DNA from: DATEKX01 sp963726785
GTDB taxonomy: Bacteria; Acidobacteriota; Blastocatellia; UBA7656
Assembly: GCA_963726785.1 (NCBI GenBank)
Contig: CAVSDJ010000010.1
Span: 1 to 64,000, forward strand
DNA: 64,000 nt
Direction: 5' to 3'
Part shown: positions 8,608 to 17,508 of the stretch, piece after piece
Layout: each line of letters starts with the position of its first letter
How positions within the stretch are numbered: position 1 is the first letter of the stretch
Translations under genes and position numbers: made by a program
The notes under the pieces: generated by a model
What the model saw: the letters and a program-made list of their open reading frames with translations, nothing else
Told to the model about the DNA's origin: nothing
Database searches by the model: none

Positions 8608-9512
8608 GTAAAAGAAGCAAGAATCAATGTGAAGAAGTTCGCGCAGCTATAGCCTTTTATCTGGACGACGAGTTGAGCGGAAGCGACCTTGCCGCCTTTG
8701 AGTCGCACCTCGAATCGTGCGCGTCGTGCAGCGAGATGATGGCAAGCGAACGGCGATTCATCGAAGGCATTCGCGAAGCGAAGCCGCTTCGCGAAGCGCC
8801 GCCGGAGCTTCGGTCTTCGGTCGAGCAGATTCTGAGCAACAGCGCGCCTCCTTACGCAGCGCCGCCGGAATTGCGCCGCCGAGTTCGCAAATCGCTCTCT
8901 TCGCCTTTTCACCTGAGCAGTCGCCGTCGTCTGATTGCAGTGGCCGCGATATTTATATTCGTCGTCGCGCTGGCAAGCGTGTGGTACACGACAAAGTTTC
9001 GCAGCCAGAAGCTTCCATCCGAATTTGCCCTGATGGCCGTAGACACTCATCTGCGTCACCTGCGCGGCCAGCTTCCATTCGAGATTGCGACCGATTCTCC
9101 TGATGACATCTCGCGCTGGTTTGCGGGCAAAGTTTCTTTCACTTTGCAACTGCCAAACTATCAGGAAGCGTCGGGGCAAGAGAAACTCTATCGCCTGGAA
9201 GGCGCGCGGCTCGTAGGATTCAAGAATGATTATGCGGCATACGTCGCCTATCAAATGCAGAAGCGGCCAATCAGCCTTGTGGTGACTTCGGAACGCGTAG
9301 CAGTGCCGTCGGGCGGGGAAGAGATTGTTTCAAAAGGGCTGATGTTCCACTTCGACTCGATTGACGGCTTGAAAGTCATAACGTGGTCAGATAGAGGATT
9401 GACTTACGCGCTCGTTAGCGACCTCGAAGAGCGTGGTCAGCAGTCCTGCATGGTTTGTCACGCGGGCACGAAAGACCGCGACTTCATCGAAAGCCTCAAG
9501 CCCGCGCGATAA
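8604..9512 (+). CDS. Zinc-finger anti-sigma factor with a C-terminal CxxCH heme motif
   Basis: A 302-residue membrane anti-sigma factor. The cytoplasmic N-terminus has the ZAS signature HxxxCxxC in FESHLESCASCSEM, which holds the upstream sigma factor. One membrane segment follows (LIAVAAIFIFVVALASVWY, about residues 112-130). The periplasmic part is about 170 residues and ends SCMVCHAGTKDRDF, a consensus c-type heme attachment site. Heme-bearing anti-sigma factors would be suited to redox, peroxide or NO sensing. The start at 8604 overlaps the sigma stop. The 45-residue longer frame beginning at 8559 overlaps the sigma gene and is not needed. Confidence 0.85.
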   Translation: MSKRSKNQCEEVRAAIAFYLDDELSGSDLAAFESHLESCASCSEMMASERRFIEGIREAKPLREAPPELRSSVEQILSNSAPPYAAPPELRRRVRKSLSSPFHLSSRRRLIAVAAIFIFVVALASVWYTTKFRSQKLPSEFALMAVDTHLRHLRGQLPFEIATDSPDDISRWFAGKVSFTLQLPNYQEASGQEKLYRLEGARLVGFKNDYAAYVAYQMQKRPISLVVTSERVAVPSGGEEIVSKGLMFHFDSIDGLKVITWSDRGLTYALVSDLEERGQQSCMVCHAGTKDRDFIESLKPAR

Positions 9513-9535
9513 TCTGCATAAGTTAAGGAATTGCT

Positions 9536-9991
9536 ATGGGGAAAGTTTATCGTTTCTCGGTAACACTTTTATTGATGTGCTCGGTTTTGCTTTCGACTGC
9601 CGCCGCCCGTACCGGGCAAACCAAAACGCAAGATCAGCCTTTTGTCGTAGAGTATTACTACAAAGCGAAATGGGGATATGCCGACGAGTTCATTCGCCTG
9701 TTCAAGAAGAACCATTACCCTGTGCTCAAAAAGCAGATCGAAAGCGGGCGCATACTCGAAGTTCGCGCCGAGCGACCGCGCTATCACACGACCGAAGAAG
9801 GGCGCTGGGATTATCGTGTGACTATCGTGTTCAAAAACGCCACCGTGGCCTCTGATTCGAGCGGCGAAGAAGCTCTCACCAAACAACTCTATCCCGATCA
9901 GGAAACCTTCAAGCGCGAAGAGCAGCGACGGTTCGAGATATTGATCGCGCACTGGGACACGCCTATTCTTCCTGTGGTGCTCGATCAATAA
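9536..9991 (+). CDS. Secreted conserved hypothetical protein
   Basis: A 151-residue protein with a signal peptide (VTLLLMCSVLLSTAAA) and one globular domain (FVVEYYYKAKWGYADEFIRL … HWDTPILPVVLDQ). I do not recognise a named family; the alternating beta and helix pattern with aromatic residues would fit a dimeric alpha-beta barrel fold. It lies 23 bp after the anti-sigma factor and is probably in the same transcript (AAGGAATTGCT before the ATG), so it may be part of the sigma regulon. Confidence 0.6.
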   Translation: MGKVYRFSVTLLLMCSVLLSTAAARTGQTKTQDQPFVVEYYYKAKWGYADEFIRLFKKNHYPVLKKQIESGRILEVRAERPRYHTTEEGRWDYRVTIVFKNATVASDSSGEEALTKQLYPDQETFKREEQRRFEILIAHWDTPILPVVLDQ

Positions 9992-10016
9992 CAGATATGC
10001 GGATTTAATTTTCAGG

Positions 10017-11177
10017 CTAACGCTTTTTGATCTCGACTACAATCAGCCCGTAAGGCATGTCTTGAATCGTAAACGCCACGCGATCACCCGGCGCGATCTG
10101 GTCGAGCAGGGATTTGTCCTTGACCTCGAACGGCATCTTCATCGCGGGCATCAAATCTTTAATGTCTTCGTGATCTATTTGCACGCTCGTTCGCTGCTCG
10201 TTGATAGAATCCACAACCCCGACGCCGCGATAAATCTTCGCCTGCGGTTTTTCCTTTGGTTTCTCTTTCGATTGGGCTTGCTCTTGCTGCTTGAAATTCT
10301 GCAAGTCGCTGATAATTTCTGGTGGCTTCCACTCGTTGCCCGTGTAAAGCTTAACTACCTTTCCGTCGGGCGAGATGACGGCAGTAACAAGCGAATGAAT
10401 GATCTGATCGGCTTCCGTAAAGTATTGCAGCCCGAAATAAGTCGCAACCCGTTTCACTTCATCCGTGTCGCCCGTGGCGAACTGCCAGTGGCTGAACGTC
10501 TGCGCGCCGCTTTCAGTTGTGAGACCCGCGCCGTACTCGCGCAACCGCGCGGGCGTATCGTATTCAGGATCAACGCTGATGCTCAACATTTGAGTCTTCG
10601 CGTAAACGGCAGCGTCGTCTTTGATCGCTTTAACTATTTCAGCGAAGTTGTCAGTCATCAGCGGGCAATAATCGGGCAGCGGGCAGCGCGTGTAGATGAA
10701 CGTCAACACCAGCGCGCGGCCTTTATAACTGCGAAGCCGCACGCGCTTGCCGTCTTGATTGACAAGCGTGAAGTCGGGCACTTCTTCGCCCGGCTTAGGC
10801 CCGACTGAGCTTCGAGCAGCAGTCGCGCCTGATTCATCTACGGCGTCTTGCATGATAACTATGTTTTCAAGCCACGAGCGCAGGCCATCAATAACAAGCG
10901 TCGCCTGCACGCGATTGCCGGGAGCCATTTTGTCAAACGCCCATTCGTCTTTCAGCTTGAACGGCATGGTCATCGCTTCCATGTAATCGGGGATTGCTTC
11001 GTGAGCGATGGTGACGGACGAGCCGCGCTTGTCAACGCTGACTACGACTCCTTTCAAATCGTAACGCTGAACGCTTCCTGACGCGCGACGACAGGCCGCA
11101 AAGCTTAACGCAAGGATTGCGATAGCCAGCATCATCAAAGGCGGCGCGCTTGAATGTATTGAGCGCTTCACTTTCAT
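10017..11177 (-). CDS. Copper lipoprotein: SCO1/SenC domain between two CusF-like domains
   Basis: A predicted 386-residue lipoprotein (AILALSFAACRR lipobox). Residues about 38-110 form a first CusF/PMT-type copper domain (GVVVSVDKRGSSVTIAHEAIP … MEAMTMPF). About 135-300 form a SCO1/SenC thioredoxin-fold domain (PDFTLVNQDGKRVRLRSYKG, YTRCPLPDYCPLM, late histidine IIHSLVTAVI). The C-terminus is a second CusF-like domain (GVGVVDSINEQRTSVQIDHEDI … MPAMKMPF). SCO proteins deliver copper to cytochrome oxidase CuA, and CusF domains bind Cu(I) through Met and His. The copper-binding cysteines are spaced CxxxxxC and not the canonical CxxxC. Start 11177 gives the best signal sequence; an upstream start at 11237 is possible. 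Confidence 0.85.
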   Translation of the reverse strand: MKVKRSIHSSAPPLMMLAIAILALSFAACRRASGSVQRYDLKGVVVSVDKRGSSVTIAHEAIPDYMEAMTMPFKLKDEWAFDKMAPGNRVQATLVIDGLRSWLENIVIMQDAVDESGATAARSSVGPKPGEEVPDFTLVNQDGKRVRLRSYKGRALVLTFIYTRCPLPDYCPLMTDNFAEIVKAIKDDAAVYAKTQMLSISVDPEYDTPARLREYGAGLTTESGAQTFSHWQFATGDTDEVKRVATYFGLQYFTEADQIIHSLVTAVISPDGKVVKLYTGNEWKPPEIISDLQNFKQQEQAQSKEKPKEKPQAKIYRGVGVVDSINEQRTSVQIDHEDIKDLMPAMKMPFEVKDKSLLDQIAPGDRVAFTIQDMPYGLIVVEIKKR

Positions 11178-11296
11178 AAGCGGTAATTTTCTGCCATCGA
11201 GAAGCGATAGACAACCCGAAGCCGTAATCATAATCATTAAGGGCTTGACTCTGCGACCCGCGCTGGTATTTTATTACTCTATCAAGAGGAGCAGTT

Positions 11297-11794
11297 ATGT
11301 CTAAGGGAACAAGATTTATAGCTTTGTCTGTCGCCGCTTTTTTGATTCTCGTCGCATCCTTCTTCACTCCTAAGGCTTCAATGCAGTCCGAGTTTACGCT
11401 CGCTGGCGAGTGGGTGATGGTTTCAAGCCCGCTTGATAACCAGTTGTTTTCGAGAATGGGCAACTCGCTCGGCTTCCCCGACCGCGACATGATTTTCGAG
11501 CAGCAGGGTGACATGCGCACGGGCGTGGTCTTGCGCGAAGAAGGAGAAAACGTCAGACCGCTCGGCGTGTGGCGCGTTTCGGGCGATAAGTTCAGCGCGA
11601 CTTTTCAGTTGTGGTGCCCCGATACACGTGGCGTTTGCGGGTCTGTCATCATGCGCGGCGAGTTTTTGCGCGATGATAAAGTGAAAGGGACTATGACCGT
11701 CTTCTTCGATCAAGAAGACAACTTCCGCCCGACAGGCTATGACACGTGGGTTTTTTCGTTCAGCGGAAATCGCGTGCCGGGAGGATCAAACTGA
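11297..11794 (+). CDS. Secreted lipocalin-like hypothetical protein, paralogue 1
   Basis: A 165-residue exported protein (signal peptide ALSVAAFLILVASFF). The mature part begins FTLAGEWVMVSSP and runs as alternating strands with the cysteine pair CPDTRGVC, ending DTWVFSFSGNRV. The GxW opening and barrel-like pattern suggest a small beta-barrel of lipocalin type; ligand and role are unknown. AAGAGGAG lies upstream of the ATG. Its stop overlaps the next gene as TGATG, and the two products resemble each other. Confidence 0.65.
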   Translation: MSKGTRFIALSVAAFLILVASFFTPKASMQSEFTLAGEWVMVSSPLDNQLFSRMGNSLGFPDRDMIFEQQGDMRTGVVLREEGENVRPLGVWRVSGDKFSATFQLWCPDTRGVCGSVIMRGEFLRDDKVKGTMTVFFDQEDNFRPTGYDTWVFSFSGNRVPGGSN

Positions 11795-12267
11795 TGGCAA
11801 GACTAATTCGAATGTTGTGCAGGCGCGCGCGCGTAGTTGCTTTAATTCTTGTTACAGTGTTTGCCGTTGCGCCTTCGGCTCTGGCCGGTAAAAAGTTCGA
11901 GGGCCGATGGTCTATTTCGGTCACGATGCCCGTAGCACCAAACAGCAACGACAAGCACACCTTCACCTTTAATTTTGATGTCGGCCCGCGCGGCGAAAGC
12001 CTGCATGGTCGAATAACGATCTTAGATGAACAGGGCCGCACAATAGGCGGCGTGTGGCGGCAGGTTAACAAGAAAGTCTCTGCCACTTTCGAGATTTGTC
12101 CTGACGACGGTGGCCCGTGCGCTTCGCTGATTCTTCTAGGAAAACTCAAGGACAACTCCAAGATCAAGAAGGGCGATGTAATAGTGATGTGGGATACGGA
12201 AAACGGGCAGAATCCCGCGCTCTATGACACGTCGAACGGTTCGTTTTCTGCCACCCGATTGCCGTAA
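11794..12267 (+). CDS. Secreted lipocalin-like hypothetical protein, paralogue 2
   Basis: A 157-residue exported protein (VALILVTVFAVAPSALA signal). The mature region FEGRWSISVTMP … SATFEICPDDGGPCASLIL … NGSFSATRLP parallels the preceding protein, including the GxW start and the cysteine pair, so the genes probably arose by tandem duplication. The start at 11794 overlaps the upstream stop and has GGGAGGA before it. A third relative with the same pattern is encoded at 48280. Function is unknown. Confidence 0.65.
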   Translation: MARLIRMLCRRARVVALILVTVFAVAPSALAGKKFEGRWSISVTMPVAPNSNDKHTFTFNFDVGPRGESLHGRITILDEQGRTIGGVWRQVNKKVSATFEICPDDGGPCASLILLGKLKDNSKIKKGDVIVMWDTENGQNPALYDTSNGSFSATRLP

Positions 12268-12290
12268 TCAAGGGCAGGGCTGACAAAGCG

Positions 12291-12794
12291 TCAATCAACC
12301 TTTTTTAATGATTCATCCCTGATTACCCAGCTTATTTTATAAGCCAGGTCTTTGGCCTGACTGCCCTCGCCTTTGTACTCCTCGACATTCTTCAGCGGGC
12401 GATTTCCCAGATCAACCTGATACGAGCCTTTTCTAAAAACGATTCCTTCCATCAATATATGCAGAACATCTCCGGGCACATTCAGGACTCGAATCGTCAT
12501 CATCTCGCCTTTGTATTTCAACTGAAACTGTGCCCGTTTTATTCCGCATTCCGCGCGCACTGAAAAACTTTGGATGCCGGGCGGCAGATTCATCAGACGG
12601 GGCTGTGCATCTATGAGAGTCGCGACATTATCAACCGTGTAAGTGGCCGACACTGTCGCGGATTCAAAATCTGAAGGCGCAATCACATGTCCGCTTTGGT
12701 CACGAAGAAAGAGTAATAGCGAATCGCCGCAACGTTGCGGGCGAGCAGGTATCGCGGCTGACATCAGCACTGCGATGATCAATAGAATTTTCAT
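12291..12794 (-). CDS. Secreted hypothetical protein
   Basis: A 167-residue protein with a signal peptide (MKILLIIAVLMSAAIPARP) and an unrecognised beta-rich mature part (SGHVIAPSDFESATVSATY … PRLMNLPPGIQSFSVRAECG), reminiscent of carboxypeptidase-regulatory-like surface folds. Its ATG overlaps the stop of the upstream gene (ATGA at 12791-12794), so it is translationally coupled to the POTRA/HEAT-like protein and likely works with it. Confidence 0.6.
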   Translation of the reverse strand: MKILLIIAVLMSAAIPARPQRCGDSLLLFLRDQSGHVIAPSDFESATVSATYTVDNVATLIDAQPRLMNLPPGIQSFSVRAECGIKRAQFQLKYKGEMMTIRVLNVPGDVLHILMEGIVFRKGSYQVDLGNRPLKNVEEYKGEGSQAKDLAYKISWVIRDESLKKVD

Positions 12795-13804
12795 TGTGAT
12801 TTCTTACCTGCGCGTTTCATTGCGGCGTTGATTATTGCTTCTCGATCATTTTTCTCCAAAGCATCAGAGATTTCGTTATCAGAAAAGCCTGCGATACGCC
12901 CCAGGATGAAGAAGCTCGCCGTAGCATGACCTTTACTCTTCCAACGCGCCATCTCAACAAGCGATGTCAATGCTCGATCCCGAAGCTGCGCAAGCATCGC
13001 AGGGTCACGCTTTTGAGTGAGGGACCAGAAAGTCATAGACGACTTGTTACGATCTCCCCAAACGGTTGAGTTGAGCAGTTCTATAAAAGGAGCCCAGGGA
13101 ATCTTGATCTTTAATTTTCCATTCGTTTGCGCCCGAGCCATTACGCCTAGCGCTCGAATTGCATTGTTACGTACAGCTCCATCAGGGTCTTTGCTTGCAG
13201 CAACAAGGTCACTGACCACCGCCTGCTTGTTTTTCGTATAAGCGATTACTTCTGCCGCCAGAGCGCGATGCTCCGCATTCATTGAGTTATGCAAAACGTC
13301 GCGCAATTGTTTCAGGTCTCGTGCGGCGAATTTGACGAACTGCTCCTGAATTGCGCGAGCAGCCGGGTAATGCGTAAGCGCGTGACCCTGAGATTCGTCT
13401 TCCACCGCATCGCCGATTAAAACTGCCTGCTCGATTGCTTTACCGAAAGCATGTCCGGCTTCGACAACGTCGTGTGACAATAGAACGTTCTTTTTAGGAG
13501 CCGCGCGAAACTGTAGTGATGGAACCCCCTTTTCCTCAAAGCCAATAAACAGCATTGATTTTCCAGTATCATCACAGCAGGTGATACTGGTATAAACGCG
13601 CTCTACGCCCGGCAGAGCGCGCAGTTCTTTTACCGCATCATCTAAAGATGCGGGGATAGAATCACCTTCTTTGATCTTGAGAGCTTGCCGAACCTGACTC
13701 TCAGAGAGATTGTGAAGCCCGTAAAAATCAATGATCCCTATCGGCGGCATCTGAGCATTTGATGAACTCAAAAGCAGACAGGCGATAATGCGAAGCCAAA
13801 GCAT
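12791..13804 (-). CDS. Exported protein with POTRA-like N-domain and HEAT-like repeats
   Basis: A 337-residue protein with a short signal (LRIIACLLLSSSNAQ). Residues about 22-90 (IDFYGLHNLSESQVRQALKI, then KEGDSIPASLDDAVKELRAL) read like a POTRA domain, the periplasmic repeat of BamA/TamA-type outer-membrane assembly proteins. No beta-barrel follows. Instead residues about 160-320 are helical repeats (ALAAEVIAYTKNKQAVVSDL, AVRNNAIRALGVMA) like HEAT/armadillo repeats. Start 13804 has AAGGGGGG 7 nt upstream. It lies 42 bp downstream of the DUF4198 gene on the same strand. POTRA without a barrel suggests a soluble periplasmic scaffold; this is inference. Confidence 0.6.
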   Translation of the reverse strand: MLWLRIIACLLLSSSNAQMPPIGIIDFYGLHNLSESQVRQALKIKEGDSIPASLDDAVKELRALPGVERVYTSITCCDDTGKSMLFIGFEEKGVPSLQFRAAPKKNVLLSHDVVEAGHAFGKAIEQAVLIGDAVEDESQGHALTHYPAARAIQEQFVKFAARDLKQLRDVLHNSMNAEHRALAAEVIAYTKNKQAVVSDLVAASKDPDGAVRNNAIRALGVMARAQTNGKLKIKIPWAPFIELLNSTVWGDRNKSSMTFWSLTQKRDPAMLAQLRDRALTSLVEMARWKSKGHATASFFILGRIAGFSDNEISDALEKNDREAIINAAMKRAGKKSQ

Positions 13805-13846
13805 AATCAACCCCCCTTCGGTTCAAAGTTCACAAGCTCACAAAGA

Positions 13847-14656
13847 CTATCTGACGCCGAACGAATAAGAAGCCCAGAAGCTTTCCCAGTCGGCATCACT
13901 GCAATTCGAGCAGCGGCGCATGTGCACGAGGCGTATGGCCCAGACACCCGATTGGACGATTTTGAAACCGGCTGTTCCGTCTGTGGATGTCGTGGAGAGA
14001 AACCTGCCCATCCCTTTATTCTCATAGCGACAAAGCGCTTCTATATGCGCGCCCGCGAGCGGCTTTCCTTCCAAAAAAACTCTTACTACGAGAGTGTCTC
14101 CGAGCTTGATCAAAGAAGGATTGTTTATCGGGATTATCTCAAGGCGAAAGCCCAGTTCTTGTTTGTAAGTGTCGTCGCGGCGGTCGCCAACCTGCACAAG
14201 CGATTTCAGATAGCGGCTGTATCGCTCGCGCCCTTCGATCAGGCTTTCGCCCGATTTCATGCGCTGCTCGATTATATCTTTAAGCCCTTCTTCTTTCAGA
14301 TAGTCTGTGAATTTTTGAGCATCGAGCGTGATATATGATTGGTTGCGCTCCATCGCTATCAGGTAACTGCCGGGCGATTTGAATGTGATCCGCGCAATGG
14401 GCGATTGCCCGTCATTGCCCGCCGCCATCAAGTCTTCGGTTGCATCTTTAGAGAACATCTGAAAGCGCACGGTCTTTTCTTTTTGCAGCACTCGCTCTTC
14501 TTCGCTGATCAGTTCTTCGCCTACGAACAGCCTCACGGGAACGCTTACGCCGATGGCAGGGAAAAACTTTTCAGGCTCAATCCAGTAATCGTGCGGGAAA
14601 GCGGCAGTAGCAACAAACAGCACTGCGGTCGCTATCAGGAGCGGTTTTATTTTCAT
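13847..14656 (-). CDS. DUF4198 family exported protein
   Basis: A 269-residue exported protein with signal peptide LLIATAVLFVATAAFPHD. PHDYWIEPEKFFPAIG immediately after cleavage, and the later LGDTLVVRVFLEGKPLAGAHIEAL-type segment, match DUF4198. Members are often described as nickel- or cobalt-uptake-associated periplasmic proteins with Ig-like domains, although this is poorly tested. The PHDYW segment could bind metal at the mature N-terminus. It follows polA by 10 bp and probably shares its transcript. Confidence 0.75.
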   Translation of the reverse strand: MKIKPLLIATAVLFVATAAFPHDYWIEPEKFFPAIGVSVPVRLFVGEELISEEERVLQKEKTVRFQMFSKDATEDLMAAGNDGQSPIARITFKSPGSYLIAMERNQSYITLDAQKFTDYLKEEGLKDIIEQRMKSGESLIEGRERYSRYLKSLVQVGDRRDDTYKQELGFRLEIIPINNPSLIKLGDTLVVRVFLEGKPLAGAHIEALCRYENKGMGRFLSTTSTDGTAGFKIVQSGVWAIRLVHMRRCSNCSDADWESFWASYSFGVR

Positions 14657-14666
14657 TAGTCCTCAT

Positions 14667-17393
14667 CTAAGGCTTGGCTTCCATCCAGTTTTGACCGATG
14701 CCAATATCTACGACCAGAGGCACAGCAATCGGATAAACCGATTCCATCTCTTCTCGCACTATCTCTGTCGTGCGTTCGATCTCTCGTTCAGGCACTTCGA
14801 GCAGCAACTCGTCGTGCACCTGAAGAATCATTCGCGCGCCCAGTCGCTCGCGGTTTAATCGCTCGTGCACGCGAATCATCGCCATCTTCACAAGGTCTGC
14901 CGCAGTTCCTTGCAGCGGGGCGTTGATAGCTTCGCGCTCGGCTCGCGCGCGCAGGTTGTGATTGCGATTGTTAATATCGGGTATCGGGCGAATGCGACCG
15001 AACACGGTTCGCACCAGTCCAGTCTCGCGCACTTCTTCGGGCGTTTTTTCCATGTAGCGGCGAACGCCCGTATAAGTCTCGTAATAATTCTCAATCGCTT
15101 TCTTTGCTTCCGCGCGCGTAAGCCCGGTTCTAGCGGCGAGGCCGAACGGGCCAACGTCATAAGCGATTGCAAAGTTGACTATCTTCGCGAGCCTGCGCGC
15201 TTCCGATTCTTCCTGCTTTGTCTTCGCGCCGAACACAGCGCGAGCCGTGCTCGCGTGAATGTCTTCGCCTTTGTTGAAGGCTTCGGTCATAACGGGGTCG
15301 CCCGTCAGGTGCGCGAACAATCTCAATTCGATTTGCGAATAGTCGGCTGACATCAGCGAGTAACCTACTGACGCGACGAACGCGGCGCGAATGCGGCGGC
15401 CACTCTCTTTGCGGATCGGAATGTTTTGCAGGTTTGGATTCGTGCTGCTCAATCTTCCTGTCGCAGCTACAGCTTGATTCAAAGTCGTGTGAACGCGGCC
15501 CGTGCGCGGGTTGATCAGTTTTGGCAGCGCGTCAACGTAAGTGCTCTTGAGTTTTGCTATCTCTCGATACTCCAAGATGAGGCGAGGCAGGTCGTATTTC
15601 GTCGCAAGCTCTTCGAGCACGTCCGCAGATGTTGAAATGCGCCCGGTTTTGGTCTTGCGGCCAACATCGAAATTCAGCTTCTCGAAAATTTCGCCGAGCT
15701 GAATCGTGGAGTTGATGTTGAACTCCTGGCCCGCGAGGGTGTAAATCTCTGCCGTCAGTCGCGCAAGCTCGCTCTCCATTTCAGCGCCAGCTTTTGCAAG
15801 CGCCTCAGTGTCAATGCGAACGCCAATTCGCTCCATCTCGAAAAGTATCTCGACGAGCGGTAGCTCAATTTCGGTGTAGACTTGTTCAAGCCCCTGAGCT
15901 TCCAGCTTTGCGCGCAGCACATCGGCGATATGAAAGGTCAGGTCAGCCGTTTGAAGCGCGCGCGAATCGTCCGCGTCAAATCCTTCGACCGTTTCGGCCA
16001 GCTCAAGCCCTAACTGTTCGCGCGCGATTTCAAGCACGCGATAGCTGGTGCGGTTCGGGTCGAGCAGGTAGCCCGCCAGCATCGTATCGTCTTCAACGCC
16101 TTCGATGCGAATCGCAGGTTTGAAATCCTGAATGCAGCCTTCGTCTTTTTTCTTCGCGGATTTCTTTGGCTCTTTGATTGGCTCGCGCTCGCACGCGTAG
16201 CGGTCAAGCAAGGTGAGCGCGCCTTTCCAGTCGTGCACGGACTTGCGAATCAGCCCGTTTTCAAGCATCTCTTTTATGAGCGGCAGCGGGTCTCGGCCTT
16301 CTTCGAACTTCTCAAGATCAATCAGCGCGGCGTTCATCTGCGCCGTAGAAATACTGATGCCGTACATCGCGCCTTTGCGTTCGGCTATCGAAAGCGCGAA
16401 GCGATCAAGCGCCCATAGCGATTTGATGAACTTCTCAAGTTCATCAAGTGTTGTGATGCGCGAATAACGCGGCTTGCCCGGTTTGCGCGCGGCGACCGTT
16501 GCGACCGCGTCGCTCGTGGCTGCGTCCGCAAACTCGCGCGTCAGTTGTGAAAACTCAAGCTCCGAAAATAATTCGTAAGCGGCGCGTCGGTCGGGTTCTT
16601 CATAGATGAGCGCGTCGAGGTCTATCTTGATCGGCATCTCGCAATGAATACGCGCAAGCTCGCGCGATTGCAGAATCAAATCTCGATTGTTTTGAAGGCT
16701 CTCGCGATAAGTCTTGCGCGAGATTTCATCCGCGTGATTTAGCGCATTTTCTATTGAGCCGAATTGATTGATGATCTGCTGCGCGCCTTTCTCGCCCACG
16801 CCCGGAGCGCCGGGAATGTTGTCCGACTGGTCGCCCCATAGTCCCAGCAGGTCAACCACCTGATCTGGCCGCACGCCTAATTTCTCTTTCACACCTTCGG
16901 CATCCATCAAAGCCAGAGAGCCGTCGCGCCCCGTGCGCAGAATCTTCACGTGATCGGTGACGAGCTGGCACATATCTTTATCGTTGGTAACAATCACAAC
17001 ATCCAGATTGAGCGCTTCAGCCTGACAGGCGAACGTGCCGATGATGTCGTCGGCTTCGTAACCGGGCGCGCGCGTGATTGGAACTCGGAGCACTTCGCAC
17101 GCGCGAAAGATGTAAGGAAGCTGCACTGAAAGATCATCAGGCATCGCGGCGCGAGTCGCCTTGTAAGCTTCAAAAGATTCGTGGCGAAACGTAGGTTCCG
17201 GCGAGTCGAGAGCGACGCCAAGATAATCGGGCTTTTCGTTGGTGATCAAACGGCGCAATATCATCGTGAAGCCGTATATCGCATTCGTCGCAAGTCCGTG
17301 TGAATTCGTCAGCCCTCGGATGGCGTAATATGCGCGATAGATTTGCGACATCCCATCAACAATGAATAATCGCTTGCGTTCGGATTGAGCCAT
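14667..17393 (-). CDS. polA: DNA polymerase I
   Basis: A full-length 908-residue family A DNA polymerase for repair and Okazaki-fragment processing. The N-terminal 5'-nuclease domain is intact (LFIVDGMSQIYRAYYAIRGL, EADDIIGTFA, DQSDNIPGAPGVGEKGA). The central 3'-5' exonuclease domain is degenerate: the position of the DxE metal-binding motif reads RFALSIAERKG, so proofreading is probably absent, as in many polA proteins outside Proteobacteria. It also contains a Lys-rich insert near residue 400. Polymerase motifs are present: A (DYSQIELRLFAHLTGD), B (RRLAKIVNFAIAYDVGPFG, where the usual FG..YG reads FA..YD) and C (QVHDELLLEVPE). No clear Shine-Dalgarno precedes the ATG at 17393. Confidence 0.95.
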   Translation of the reverse strand: MAQSERKRLFIVDGMSQIYRAYYAIRGLTNSHGLATNAIYGFTMILRRLITNEKPDYLGVALDSPEPTFRHESFEAYKATRAAMPDDLSVQLPYIFRACEVLRVPITRAPGYEADDIIGTFACQAEALNLDVVIVTNDKDMCQLVTDHVKILRTGRDGSLALMDAEGVKEKLGVRPDQVVDLLGLWGDQSDNIPGAPGVGEKGAQQIINQFGSIENALNHADEISRKTYRESLQNNRDLILQSRELARIHCEMPIKIDLDALIYEEPDRRAAYELFSELEFSQLTREFADAATSDAVATVAARKPGKPRYSRITTLDELEKFIKSLWALDRFALSIAERKGAMYGISISTAQMNAALIDLEKFEEGRDPLPLIKEMLENGLIRKSVHDWKGALTLLDRYACEREPIKEPKKSAKKKDEGCIQDFKPAIRIEGVEDDTMLAGYLLDPNRTSYRVLEIAREQLGLELAETVEGFDADDSRALQTADLTFHIADVLRAKLEAQGLEQVYTEIELPLVEILFEMERIGVRIDTEALAKAGAEMESELARLTAEIYTLAGQEFNINSTIQLGEIFEKLNFDVGRKTKTGRISTSADVLEELATKYDLPRLILEYREIAKLKSTYVDALPKLINPRTGRVHTTLNQAVAATGRLSSTNPNLQNIPIRKESGRRIRAAFVASVGYSLMSADYSQIELRLFAHLTGDPVMTEAFNKGEDIHASTARAVFGAKTKQEESEARRLAKIVNFAIAYDVGPFGLAARTGLTRAEAKKAIENYYETYTGVRRYMEKTPEEVRETGLVRTVFGRIRPIPDINNRNHNLRARAEREAINAPLQGTAADLVKMAMIRVHERLNRERLGARMILQVHDELLLEVPEREIERTTEIVREEMESVYPIAVPLVVDIGIGQNWMEAKP

Positions 17394-17508
17394 GAGTTCA
17401 TGCTACGAGTCGCGATTTCAAGGTGTCAAGCAATGCTAATTCTATGATTGCTCGCCGCAGGCTATGTGAAGTAGAATCTCAATCCGCACCCACATTGCCA
17501 GAGGCGCT

